Part shown: in pieces, positions 18,188 through 26,316 of the stretch | Numbering within the stretch: position 1 is the stretch's first letter | How the letters are laid out: each line of letters opens with the position of its first letter | Origin: Nostoc sp. 'Peltigera membranacea cyanobiont' 210A | Lineage (GTDB): Bacteria; Cyanobacteriota; Cyanobacteriia; Cyanobacteriales; Nostocaceae | Length of the DNA: 36,228 nt | Assembly (NCBI RefSeq): GCF_002246015.1 | Contig: NZ_NOLJ01000007.1 | Coordinates: 460,225 to 496,452, forward strand | Direction of reading: 5' to 3' | Program-made: the position numbers and the translations under genes | Notes under the pieces: generated by a model | Databases searched by the model: none | Told to the model about the DNA's origin: nothing | The model's input: the letters and a program-made list of their open reading frames with translations, nothing else

Positions 18188-18742
18188 TCAACTACGGTTT
18201 TCTGGAATTACCGCATAAGCATCAATTTCAAACAACATACCGTCAAGTGCAAGTCTAGGAACGGGAATAAGAGTGTTTGCTGGTGGTTGATTCCCCCATA
18301 AATTTATAATTTCACGTCCTAATGGGATCAATTTATTTTGGTTGTGGTCTACTATAAGAATAGTAGTTTTTGCGACATCTTGTGGTTGTGCCCCAACGGC
18401 TGCTAAGGCATAACGGAGGTTTTTAAAAGCCTGTATTAACTGCTTTTCAAATTCATTGGAGACAAGATTTCCTTGTAAATCGGAACCAAATTGACCAGAA
18501 ATATAGACGGTTCTTGCCCTTGATGGTGTCACAGCTATATGGCTATAGCCATTTTGGGGTGCATTATATAATGTTGGTGGGTTCACCAATTTCAACTCTT
18601 TGTTGTCTTTAGCGCTCACTTCCTTTTGTGTTACCACCATCAAGGCGGTAGTTATTCCACTACCTCCAAGCCACAAAAGTGCATTTCGTCGCGAGAAGTT
18701 TGCTACTAATGAATTTACAGCACTGCTAATAGGTCTAGTCAT
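18188..18742 (-). CDS. RidA/YjgF-like protein with a Tat signal peptide
   Basis: 184 residues. The C-terminal about 125 residues are a RidA/YER057c/UK114 domain (VYISGQFGSD, FKNLRYALAAVGAQPQDVAK, LFEIDAYAVIP). RidA enzymes hydrolyse reactive enamine/imine intermediates using an arginine in a P-A-R-S motif; here that stretch reads PPANT, with Asn156 in the arginine position, so classical deaminase activity is doubtful. The N-terminus carries a twin-arginine motif, SRRNALLWLGG (Arg18-Arg19), followed by a hydrophobic stretch, suggesting folded export to the periplasm or thylakoid lumen. That is unusual for a normally cytoplasmic family. The start is ATG 18742 with AAGGAG 5 nt upstream. Function unknown. 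Confidence 0.87.
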   Translation of the reverse strand: MTRPISSAVNSLVANFSRRNALLWLGGSGITTALMVVTQKEVSAKDNKELKLVNPPTLYNAPQNGYSHIAVTPSRARTVYISGQFGSDLQGNLVSNEFEKQLIQAFKNLRYALAAVGAQPQDVAKTTILIVDHNQNKLIPLGREIINLWGNQPPANTLIPVPRLALDGMLFEIDAYAVIPENRS

Positions 18743-18984
18743 TAAAGCTCCTTAAATGTGAGTTCTCTATTTTTGCTCATACTTAGTTTTATTATCTATC
18801 TAATCAAGCTAAAAAGCACTAGTTGGAAAATTTATTCAGTGCAATCACATAAATAATAAGCCTGGATCGGTTTCAGCTCCTTTAACTTTCGATATGGATA
18901 CAGTTAAAACTTATACCAAATCAGGTTATTAACCCTCCAAAAACTGTATTAGGCGATCGCAGTGCTTCATATCTTGCACCTAGC

Positions 18985-19171
18985 CCTGGCGATTAGAAAT
19001 CGCGGCTATACAAACTTTCGTCCGCCTATCGCGCTTGCGCTGCGCTTTGCGCACCACGCGGACTAATGCAAAATCAAGGTTTTCAACCCGCGCAGACGGG
19101 TTTTGTCTGTGTAGCCGTGACTTCTAGTCGCCAAGGCTAGTAATAATTTAGACTTTTCAAACAGCCTCTAA
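18985..19171. repeat. Foldback element family A, truncated inverted copy
   Basis: Matches the reverse complement of the element at 1464-1667: the right end reads GACTTTTCAAACAGCCTCTAA, followed inward by the shared CTAGTCGCCAAGGCTAGTAA segment on the same side. The outer part of the left end is missing. Relative to copy 1, about 30 nt (GC-rich, near 19027-19056) are inserted between GTCCGCC and CGCGGAC, in the loop of an internal hairpin. Confidence 0.72.
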
Positions 19172-19202
19172 GCTTCTGCGCAAGTTTCTTTTGCAGCCCT
19201 CA

Positions 19203-19231
19203 ATATTATGTCTGCATGATTACTTATGAAA
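19203..19231. repeat. Relic end of the ATATCATGTCCGC family
   Basis: ATATTATGTCTGCATGATTA followed by CTTATGAAAC resembles the left end of copy 2 (ATATCATGTCCGCTTGATTA, then CTTACTAAAC). There is no matching right end, so this looks like a decayed remnant or a one-ended copy. Confidence 0.55.
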
Positions 19232-19637
19232 CTAGTGAAATTTTATATAAGGATATCTAAGTTTCCCGGCTTAGATATCCACTAGCAACATAACCTACAT
19301 TTAATAGATTGTTAACTCTATTCTAATTACTATTTTTTGTTTTTAAATGGTTCTTGGGACAGTTATAAATTCGTCCTTAAGTTGGATGTCAAAATTAGAT
19401 GGATATTTTAACTTAATACAGGTTACAAATTTAATTAAGATTTTTGTTATACAATAGAATTTTACTTGTTAATCATACCTTCCTAAAAAGTTATTTATTA
19501 AATAAATTTTTCTGAGTTTTACCTTAAAGTTTTATACTGAGACTAACTTCTCAAGCTGATTAGCGATCGCAAGCATAAACATAAGCTATGTGCAGGTGCG
19601 TTACACTGCTTTACACTGTGTTAACGCACCCTAATTT

Positions 19638-21287
19638 CTAAGAAAAGTTAGGAATACTAGACTTTTCTAAACTTGCTACTAGTTTCACTCCAAACTCTTC
19701 CTCAAACACTCCTTTTTTATAATCTAAGCTCCAAAGTTCTAAAGCACAATCATCATCTGATTGAGATGGAAAAATTAGCAGGTTGACCTGATTAAGTTGT
19801 GGATAATACTCACATTGCACTTGAGCGATCGCACCAATTTGTCGTCTATCTAATGCTACTGCCAATCTTAAAATTGCACTTAATTGACTAACAATTTGTC
19901 GCTGTTGTTTAGTCAGCAAACTCTGGTAGTTTTCATGTTTTTTCTTGGGCGGCGATTTGCGATGATAACGCGCTAAATTGGCAATAATTTCAATCTCAGT
20001 TTCTGTATAACCGAGTAATTCACCATTGCGAATTAGATAGTAAGAGTGCTTGTGGTGAGACGAATGGCTAATATAGTGACCGCAATTGTGTAATATTGCC
20101 GCTGCCCACAGCATTTGTCGCTCGTCAGTTCCCCAATGATGTAGAGTACCTTGAGTTTGGTCAAATAAACTCTCGGCAAATTTTGCCACGCGATCGCTGT
20201 ATTCTAAGTTGATGTGGTATTTATCCGCCAGTTTGAGAACATTCCGTTCCCGAACTGAACTTTGATAGCGCAGCTTATCTTCAATTAAACCGTGGGTTAG
20301 CATCCAGTCTACAATTACGCCTTCTCTCAGAGAACGCTCACAAACTGTAACCGATTCACTACCCAAAAGGGTCATTGCTTCTTGTAATATGACTGCGCCA
20401 GCGAGGATAACTTCAGGGCGCTTCTCTGGCATACCAGGAATCTCAGCCCTTTCGGAATTACTCAGTTTCCGCAAGCGATTTACCAACTCTTGCAAGTCTT
20501 TAAAACTAAATTGGTAGCCGTTGAGAGTGGAAGGAATAACACCCGACTTTTCTCGTGCATGAATCATTGCCAGGGTTTCAATTGTGCCCGCCGTACCCAC
20601 CAAACGCGGAGATTCCCCAGACTCTAGGTTTGCTAAGATTTCTTCTACAGAACGTTCCAACATCCCGTGTGCATAAGCTTGCAGATACTGGAACTCATTG
20701 TTGCTGATGGGATCAGTGGTGATTAACTCGCTAGTGAGTCGCACTGCACCAACTTTGGTACTGGTGAGAGTCCGGGCTTGGTGACTATCGCCTAAAATCA
20801 ATTCCGTGGAACCACCGCCAATATCAATAATCATGTGGGGCTGGTTATTAAATTCCATCCCCGACAGCACGCCAAGATAGATTCGCCGCGCTTCTTCTTG
20901 ACCAGAAATTAAGTTAACGCTTAAGCCCAACTCCGTTTCTATTGTGTGCAAAAAATCCTTACCATTGGGCGCTTCTCGCACAGCACTAGTTGCCACAGCG
21001 ATGATTGTTTCAGCGTTGATAGTTTTGGCAACTTCTTGGAAGCGTCCTAAAGCCGCGATCGCCTTTTCAATTATCTCTGGTTTGAGTTCTCCAGTGGTAA
21101 GATTGCGATCGCCAAGCCTCACGGTTTCCTTTTCTCTAGCAATAATGCTGAAAGCTGGTAGTGTGGGGTCAATCTTGACTACTACCATGTGTAGAGAATT
21201 TGTTCCCAGGTCAATGGCAGCAATAATCCGATGTTGCTTAGATGGTTGAGTAGGAATACTCTCCCAGCTAGAAACTAAATTCAGCAT
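19638..21287 (-). CDS. ppx: Ppx/GppA family exopolyphosphatase
   Basis: 549 residues, in the size range of full-length Ppx. The N-terminal actin-like ASKHA core shows IDLGTNSLHMVVV (25-37) for phosphate binding, VATSAVREAPNG, SGQEEARRIYLGVL with acidic catalytic residues, and IDIGGGSTELILG. The C-terminal half contains an HD-like region (LHNCGHYISHS, HHKHSYYLI, YHRKSPPKK) typical of long Ppx enzymes. It should release phosphate from polyphosphate and/or hydrolyse pppGpp to ppGpp; sequence cannot separate the two activities. It is cytoplasmic and divergent from ubiA across a 431-bp spacer. A purine-rich GAGAGAAAA precedes ATG 21287. Confidence 0.93.
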   Translation of the reverse strand: MLNLVSSWESIPTQPSKQHRIIAAIDLGTNSLHMVVVKIDPTLPAFSIIAREKETVRLGDRNLTTGELKPEIIEKAIAALGRFQEVAKTINAETIIAVATSAVREAPNGKDFLHTIETELGLSVNLISGQEEARRIYLGVLSGMEFNNQPHMIIDIGGGSTELILGDSHQARTLTSTKVGAVRLTSELITTDPISNNEFQYLQAYAHGMLERSVEEILANLESGESPRLVGTAGTIETLAMIHAREKSGVIPSTLNGYQFSFKDLQELVNRLRKLSNSERAEIPGMPEKRPEVILAGAVILQEAMTLLGSESVTVCERSLREGVIVDWMLTHGLIEDKLRYQSSVRERNVLKLADKYHINLEYSDRVAKFAESLFDQTQGTLHHWGTDERQMLWAAAILHNCGHYISHSSHHKHSYYLIRNGELLGYTETEIEIIANLARYHRKSPPKKKHENYQSLLTKQQRQIVSQLSAILRLAVALDRRQIGAIAQVQCEYYPQLNQVNLLIFPSQSDDDCALELWSLDYKKGVFEEEFGVKLVASLEKSSIPNFS

Positions 21288-21380
21288 CTAGTTTTCTCTC
21301 TTTATTAAGAAATGATGGCAAACGGTGATACGTCGGGGTAGCTAGCACTGATATTTATGACAACACACTTGCTCAGACTG

Positions 21381-21418
21381 AGTGCTGTTAGCGGTAGCAG
21401 GGCGTTGAGCCAGTGCTG
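21381..21418. repeat. 24-nt mini-element flanked by 7-bp direct repeats (copy 2)
   Basis: The core at 21388-21411 matches the 1362-1385 core at 22 of 24 positions. Perfect flanking direct repeats AGTGCTG lie at 21381-21387 and 21412-21418. Both insertion sites are followed by AAT, giving CTGAAT as a shared target. Confidence 0.8.
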
Positions 21419-21607
21419 AATATTGAGTAAATTAAAAAATACTCAGCATTCGCAACTCAGCTTGGTCGAGGGTAACTGAGCTATGTCTATTCACCCTACT
21501 ATTTATAACCTGAGTGACTATTTTAAAAATATTTAAAGTTGCCATTTTGGGTTATGTTTTTACAAATAACAAATAACGTTATTCTATAGATGTAAAGAAA
21601 TGTGAAT

Positions 21608-21710
21608 TAGGGAATAGGGAATAGGGAATAGGAGTAAAAAAGCAAGGGGAGAAATAACTAATCCCCAATCCCTAATCCCCAATCCCCAATCCCCAATCCC
21701 CAATCCCCCA
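21608..21710. repeat. Two heptamer arrays upstream of ubiA
   Basis: GGGAATA units at 21608-21632 (about three), then about seven AATCCCC-type units at 21660-21710, some variant. The second array ends about 10 nt before the ubiA ATG, leaving no Shine-Dalgarno. Confidence 0.85.
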
Positions 21711-21718
21711 TCAATCCT

Positions 21719-22600
21719 ATGTTAACGACGCCAGAACGCCCCCAGTCACCAATTTGGCTTGTAATTATCCGGCTTTTACGCTGGCATAAACCAGAAGGGC
21801 GGTTAATTTTAATGATTCCTGCGCTTTGGGCTGTGTTTTTAGCAGCTTCAGGAAAACCGCCTTTACCTCTAGTTGGTGTGATTATATTGGGTACTCTGGC
21901 CACAAGTGCGGCTGGGTGTGTTGTCAACGATTTGTGGGATCGGGATATCGATCCAGAAGTGGAGAGAACACGCGATCGCCCCCTCGCTTCTCGCGCCTTA
22001 TCTGTGAAAGTTGGGATTGTAATTGCGATCGTCTCTTTAGCGTGTGCAGCAGTCTTAGCCTTTTATCTTAACCCCCTGAGTTTCTGGTTATGCGTGGCAG
22101 CAGTGCCTGTAATTTTGCTTTATCCAGGTGCAAAGCGGGTGTTTCCCGTACCGCAACTGGTGCTTTCCATCGCTTGGGGTTTTGGAGTCTTGATTAGCTG
22201 GAGTGCAGTAACACAAAGCATTTCTCAACCAACTTGGTTGCTTTGGGGCGCGACTGTATTGTGGACATTGGGATTTGATACAGTTTACGCCATGAGCGAC
22301 AAAGAAGACGATCGCCGCATTGGCGTTAATTCTAGTGCCCTATTTTTTGGTAATTATGCCCCTCTAGCTATTGGAATTTTCTTTGCTGGCACAATTTTGT
22401 TATTGTCTTGGTTAGGCGTAGTTATACATCTGCACTTAGCCTTCTGGATTAGCCTTGCAGTTGCTACTATCGGATGGGTTTGGCAGTCTCTGCGATTAAG
22501 AGAGCGACACTTACCTAATTCTGCTTATGGTGAAATGTTCCGGCAAAATGTGTGGATTGGTTTTATTTTACTTGCTGGGATGATTGCTGGATCTTTATAA
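21719..22600 (+). CDS. ubiA: UbiA-family 4-hydroxybenzoate polyprenyltransferase (plastoquinone pathway)
   Basis: 293 residues with about eight or nine predicted membrane helices. Two Asp-rich prenyl-diphosphate/Mg sites are visible: NDLWDRDID (70-78) followed by RTRDRPLASR, and DTVYAMSDKEDD (187-198). It attaches a polyprenyl chain to 4-hydroxybenzoate; in cyanobacteria, which make plastoquinone rather than ubiquinone, this is the solanesyl-type transferase of that pathway. It sits in the membrane. The start ATG 21719 follows a CCCCAAT heptamer array with no visible Shine-Dalgarno. UbiA relatives using other aromatic acceptors exist, but the motifs and length fit this assignment well. Confidence 0.93.
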   Translation: MLTTPERPQSPIWLVIIRLLRWHKPEGRLILMIPALWAVFLAASGKPPLPLVGVIILGTLATSAAGCVVNDLWDRDIDPEVERTRDRPLASRALSVKVGIVIAIVSLACAAVLAFYLNPLSFWLCVAAVPVILLYPGAKRVFPVPQLVLSIAWGFGVLISWSAVTQSISQPTWLLWGATVLWTLGFDTVYAMSDKEDDRRIGVNSSALFFGNYAPLAIGIFFAGTILLLSWLGVVIHLHLAFWISLAVATIGWVWQSLRLRERHLPNSAYGEMFRQNVWIGFILLAGMIAGSL

Positions 22601-22668
22601 GGAGGCAGGCATTGGTATCAACTTAACGTGAAACCCGTTTGCTGAGAAGGTTTTTCCCTCACCCCCAG

Positions 22669-22730
22669 CCCCTCTCCCAGGGGAGAGGGGAGCCAGAGAT
22701 TCAATTCCCCTTCTCCCTTGGGAGAAGGGG
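22669..22730. repeat. Two GC-rich palindromes between ubiA and the next gene
   Basis: CCCCTCTCCC (22669-22678) pairs with GGGAGAGGGG (22681-22690), and CCCCTTCTCCC (22707-22717) pairs with GGGAGAAGGGG (22720-22730). GGGATGA repeats follow to about 22760. This is a common dispersed palindrome in cyanobacterial spacers. The stems lie about 70 bp after ubiA and could end transcription, but no T-run follows. Confidence 0.7.
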
Positions 22731-22773
22731 TTAGGGGATGAGGGGATGAGGGCGTGAGGGTTGAAAATTTCCC

Positions 22774-24552
22774 ATGCTATTTGATGCGTTTAAAAATCGT
22801 AAATCTCCTAAAATCGAATTCCTCAAAACTAACCCAAGCTGGCGCGTAGCGTGGGGAACAATTGATGCAAACTATGAAGATATAGCTTGGCGAGATGAAA
22901 AAATTTCTGTAATTTTACCACGCACAACTTCGGAATTGCCGACGGAGAAATTAGCAATCAGTTCTAGAGGACGATTTGTTGTTGTTGGTGATGTTTGGTT
23001 AACTAACCGAGTGCAGTTGTTGCAAAAGTTGGGAATTGAACCAGATAGCTTTCAAGGAAGTTCTCTGCAACTGGTGGCCAAGCTTTGGGAACGATGGGGT
23101 AATGAAAGTCTTAGCCAACTTGTAGGGATGTTTGCGCTAGTGGTTTGGGATAGAGAGAAACAGGTGTTGAGGTTGATTCGCGATCGCATCGGTGTTCGTA
23201 CTCTCTATTACACTACCACCGGTTCAGTTCGTTGGATTGCACCTCAACTGAGAACTTTAGCACCCCATCGTTCATCTGATTTAGATTTGGTAGCGTTGCG
23301 AGATTATCTTTGTTGTGCCTTTGTTCCTGGAGAACGAACCCTTTGGGAACAGGTACGGGAACTGCGACCTGGAACCGTTTTAGAATTTCCTGACCATAAA
23401 GTTACAGCTTATTGGCAGCTTCAAGAACAGATTGTAGCAATAGATCAACCCTTAGCATGGCATGGCGATCGCTTGCGAGAACTTCTAGAGCAAGTTGTTC
23501 AAGAATATTTACCACCAGCAGATGAACCCGTTGGCGTTTTTCTTTCTGGTGGTTTGGACTCTAGCAGTATCACTGCTTTAGTAGCAAAATTCCACAAAGC
23601 ACCAGTCCACACCTTCTCGATTCATTTCGGTTCGGAATGTCCCAATGAGTTAGAATTTTCCAGTCTCGTTGCATCCCATTGTCAGACGCAGCACCACATT
23701 TTAGAAATTACTTTTAAGGATATGTGGTCACGTTTGCCGGAAACAATGACTTATTTAGATGACCCCATTGGCGACCCACTGACTGTTCCCAACCTCTTGC
23801 TGGGACGACTGGCGAGAGAAAGCGTAGAAGTAGTTTTGAATGGTGAAGGTGGCGACCCCTGTTTTGGCGGGCCAAAAAATCAGCCGATGCTAATTAATAG
23901 TTTATATGGCTCTGTCACCAATCAGGATGCATTGCAAGCTTATTTAATTTCTTTTCAAAAGTGTGCTGTTGACTTACCGCAACTTTTAAAACCAGAAGTT
24001 TGGACAGCAGTACAAACAGCGCCTTGGATTTTCGCAGAAGACTTATATTCTCAAGCAAACTATCTGAATCGTTTGATGGCAATGAATATCAAATTTAAAG
24101 GCGCTGACCAAATTCTGACCAAAGTTAGTAACTTGACTCAAGCTGCTCTTTTGCAAGGTCGTTCTCCTTTATTTGACCAACGAATAGTAGACTTAAGCAT
24201 GGAAATACCTCCAGAGTATAAGCTTTCTGGAGTGGAAGAAAAAGCAGTTTTAAAGCAAGCGATTACCTACGGTAAGTCTCCGACGATCGCAAATATTTTA
24301 CCAGACACAATTATTCATCGTCCCAAAAGTGGCATGATGGTACCGGTGCAGTTAGGATTTCGGAAATATTGGCAGCAAGAAGCCAGAGATTTATTGCTAA
24401 ATCGGAATGCAGCTATCACTCCTTACTTAAACCAATTGCCAATTCGTAATTGGTTAAACTATCAAGGCGATACTTGGAGTCGGTATGGAGTAAAGCTGTG
24501 GTTGCTTGCTAGTTTAGAAATTTGGTTACAAGTAAATCAAAAAGCGCAGTAG
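22774..24552 (+). CDS. Asparagine-synthase-like protein lacking the glutaminase cysteine
   Basis: 592 residues. The C-terminal half is an asparagine-synthetase/beta-lactam-synthetase ATP-pyrophosphatase domain with PP-loop SGGLDSS (258-264), a GEGGDPCFGG motif and GADQILTKVSN, where AsnB-like enzymes adenylate a carboxylate. The N-terminal half keeps a glutaminase-like fold (GRFVVVGDVWLTNR, VGMFALVVWDREKQ, RDRIGVRTLYY), but the protein starts MLFDAFKNRK with no Cys2, so it cannot draw ammonia from glutamine in the usual way. Cys-less homologues include beta-lactam synthetase and lasso-peptide cyclases. No precursor peptide, protease or leader-binding gene is visible nearby, so the product is unknown. 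No clear Shine-Dalgarno; upstream is repeat DNA. Confidence 0.9.
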   Translation: MLFDAFKNRKSPKIEFLKTNPSWRVAWGTIDANYEDIAWRDEKISVILPRTTSELPTEKLAISSRGRFVVVGDVWLTNRVQLLQKLGIEPDSFQGSSLQLVAKLWERWGNESLSQLVGMFALVVWDREKQVLRLIRDRIGVRTLYYTTTGSVRWIAPQLRTLAPHRSSDLDLVALRDYLCCAFVPGERTLWEQVRELRPGTVLEFPDHKVTAYWQLQEQIVAIDQPLAWHGDRLRELLEQVVQEYLPPADEPVGVFLSGGLDSSSITALVAKFHKAPVHTFSIHFGSECPNELEFSSLVASHCQTQHHILEITFKDMWSRLPETMTYLDDPIGDPLTVPNLLLGRLARESVEVVLNGEGGDPCFGGPKNQPMLINSLYGSVTNQDALQAYLISFQKCAVDLPQLLKPEVWTAVQTAPWIFAEDLYSQANYLNRLMAMNIKFKGADQILTKVSNLTQAALLQGRSPLFDQRIVDLSMEIPPEYKLSGVEEKAVLKQAITYGKSPTIANILPDTIIHRPKSGMMVPVQLGFRKYWQQEARDLLLNRNAAITPYLNQLPIRNWLNYQGDTWSRYGVKLWLLASLEIWLQVNQKAQ

Positions 24553-24701
24553 TGAAAACAACAAAAAGATACGCCATGACTAAGTTGGGTTATGCCTAAG
24601 CTATCAATCCTGAGTGAGGATAAGTACTCAGTACTAATAAAAATTTTGAATCTTAACTCATCCCAAGGCTTTTCATGAAAAGCCGTGAGAAAATCGAAGT
24701 C

Positions 24702-24843
24702 ATATCATGTCCGCTTGATTACTTACTAAACCTGAAGAACCCCACCCCGCCAAAGCTGCGCTTTGTCTCCCCTCCCCGCAAGCGGGGAGGGGAGTGGGGT
24801 GCAATGACTGTGGAAATCATAACTAATTATACGCACATGATAT
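24702..24843. repeat. ATATCATGTCCGC foldback (MITE-like) element, copy 2
   Basis: 142 bp beginning ATATCATGTCCGC and ending ACGCACATGATAT. It is the reverse complement of copy 1 with scattered differences and has the same CCCCTCCCCGCAAGCGGGG palindrome. Its right terminal repeat has drifted (CGCACATGATAT). Confidence 0.85.
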
Positions 24844-25042
24844 CATCTGTCATAAGTACCAATAACCAAAGACAAATGACTCCGATCGTATCAATATTTC
24901 CTGACTTATGTCAGCATTTTTTGTTTTAAAAACCACTGAAAAAACGCATTTTCAAGTGATTGCCGATTTTCTTTTAATTTATTTTTGATTATTTACTGAG
25001 CTAATCTCCGTTTGCGGTGTACTCTCAATATACGGTAACTAC

Positions 25043-25167
25043 CAATACTTCTCGGTTAAGGGGAAAAAAGAAAGGGAAAAGGGGAAAGAAAAAACCTTTA
25101 ACCCAAACCCAGTAACCTTTTGCCAAAACCCGATTCCGAATTAAAAATGCCTAACCGAGAAGTATTG
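25043..25167. repeat. Foldback element CAATACTTCTCGGTTA, family D
   Basis: 125 bp with a perfect 16-bp terminal inverted repeat: CAATACTTCTCGGTTA at 25043-25058 and TAACCGAGAAGTATTG at 25152-25167. The interior is a purine-rich GGGAAAA tract followed by a pyrimidine-rich ACCC tract. Confidence 0.78.
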
Positions 25168-25220
25168 CGGTCACTAACACACTCAACCTTTGAGATCAAT
25201 TACACCCAGAGGTGAATACC

Positions 25221-25877
25221 ATGAACAATTATGCTCAACAACAGGAATTTATTTTAAGTCAAATCACAAATAAATATTTTCAACGCCGAGATTTCAGTGG
25301 ATGCGACTTGAGTGGAATCGATCTGAAAGGAATTGATTTAAGTGGTATTAACTTAATTGGAGCGGATTTGCGGGGTGCAAATTTGTCTGGCTGTGTTCTA
25401 ACTCGTGCTAATTTAAGTGGCGCAAATTTGATGCAAGCTAGCTTACGTGAAGCTAATTTGTATGAAGCATCTTTGTGTGAAGCTAATTTGACTAATGCTG
25501 ATTTAACAAGAGCAAATTTGTGCGGAACTTTCTTATGGCGGGTGAAATTTACAGGTAGTAATCTTTGGGGTGCTTCTTTATGTGATGTGGATTTGAGAGA
25601 AGCAGACTTAAGTGAAGCCAAATTAATTGAAGCATCGCTGATTGAAGCTAACTTAAGTTTTGCAAATCTCACACGAGCAAAGCTATGTGGAGCAAAATTA
25701 CTAGAAGCTAATTTGACTGAGGCTAACTTAACTAGTGCAGACTTGACATGGGCAAATTTAACCAAAGCAAACTTGAGTAAGGCAAACCTTTGGAAGACAA
25801 ATTTGATTTATGCAAAGTTGCGAGATACTATTATGCCTGATGGCACAATTGAGCAACCTCAGATAGTTATTTATTAG
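25221..25877 (+). CDS. Pentapeptide-repeat protein
   Basis: 218 residues, nearly all A(D/N)LxX pentapeptide repeats, which form a right-handed quadrilateral beta-helix. Examples are GIDLSGINLIGADLRGANLS and EANLTNADLTRANLCG. A non-repeat N-terminus (MNNYAQQQEFILSQITNKYF) and a short cap (IMPDGTIEQPQIVIY) bound the helix. There is no signal peptide or membrane segment. The family is very abundant in cyanobacteria, and its roles are mostly unknown. The start is ATG 25221, with AGAGG 8 nt upstream; a GTG at 25212 overlaps that site. No operon partner. Confidence 0.92.
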   Translation: MNNYAQQQEFILSQITNKYFQRRDFSGCDLSGIDLKGIDLSGINLIGADLRGANLSGCVLTRANLSGANLMQASLREANLYEASLCEANLTNADLTRANLCGTFLWRVKFTGSNLWGASLCDVDLREADLSEAKLIEASLIEANLSFANLTRAKLCGAKLLEANLTEANLTSADLTWANLTKANLSKANLWKTNLIYAKLRDTIMPDGTIEQPQIVIY

Positions 25878-26316
25878 CTAGAGTTAGCCTTGTAAAGAGA
25901 TAATTTTTTGATTTGGTTCCCATGCATAGCATGGGAATACCTATATAGTCATCCTGTCCATCAAATGCCAGAACAGAAACCAAAGATTTTTTCCTCCTTT
26001 ATATATGTTTTTTTAGAGGCTTTTAGTTCTCTTTTGTCTATAACTACCGTGTATACATAAGTCTGAAATAGCTGATTAACCAGGGTTTTACCCCACCCTA
26101 ACCCTCCCCTTATAAAGGGGAGGGAACTAGATTTCCGGTTTCCCCCCAATACATTGGGGGGATTAAGGGGGGTAAGTTTCTGATGAATCGCTTGCTGTTC
26201 GTCAAGAGAATGCGATCGCACTTGTGATTATCTTACTATGCGATCGCTCTAAAAGTGAAAGTGTCAGAGGGCGATCGCTCTGAACTTCCCCTTGTATTCT
26301 CCCCCATGCCCAATCT
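25878..26316. other. Convergent spacer between the pentapeptide gene and fraE
   Basis: 439 bp without a supported gene. It holds a perfect 9-bp hairpin, TTCCCATGC-ATA-GCATGGGAA (25917-25937), a CCCTCCCCTT/AAGGGGAGGG palindrome (26102-26124), a CCCCCCAAT/ATTGGGGGG palindrome (26142-26161), and three GCGATCGC sites within 70 bp (26211-26280). The first hairpin could separate the two convergent units but lacks a T-run. Confidence 0.6.

Larger units (their letters stand above)
18743..19637. other. Long AT-rich spacer between the RidA-like gene and ppx
   Basis: About 895 bp. No gene seen. It contains a truncated foldback copy (18985-19171), a relic end of the ATATCATGTCCGC family (19203-19231), an imperfect GGATATC/GATATCC hairpin near 19251-19280 and an AT-rich tract to 19560. 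A CACTGCTTTACACTGTGTTA repeat-like tract lies just before the ppx stop. Confidence 0.55.
21288..21718. other. Divergent spacer between ppx and ubiA
   Basis: 431 bp. It carries the second 24-nt mini-element (21381-21418), an AT-rich region near 21495-21600 likely to hold divergent promoters, a GGGAATA array (21608-21632) and a CCCCAAT array (21660-21710) reaching the ubiA start. Confidence 0.6.
24553..25220. other. Spacer with two foldback elements
   Basis: About 670 bp with no credible gene. It holds an AAAGCC/TTTTCATGAAAAG hairpin near 24664-24684, the ATATCATGTCCGC element copy 2 (24702-24843) and a CAATACTTCTCGGTTA foldback (25043-25167). A promoter for the pentapeptide gene probably lies between 24850 and 25040 or after 25167. 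Confidence 0.6.

Noticed and set aside
25280..25765. 161-codon reverse ORF rich in Ala, Lys and Ser
   Set aside because: Mirror image of the pentapeptide repeats; the periodic sequence keeps the opposite strand open.
26087..26180. Possible terminators (GC-rich palindromes) between the pentapeptide gene and fraE
   Set aside because: Strong stems but no T-run; they match a palindrome type that recurs in this window at 22669-22730, so they are better read as repeats.
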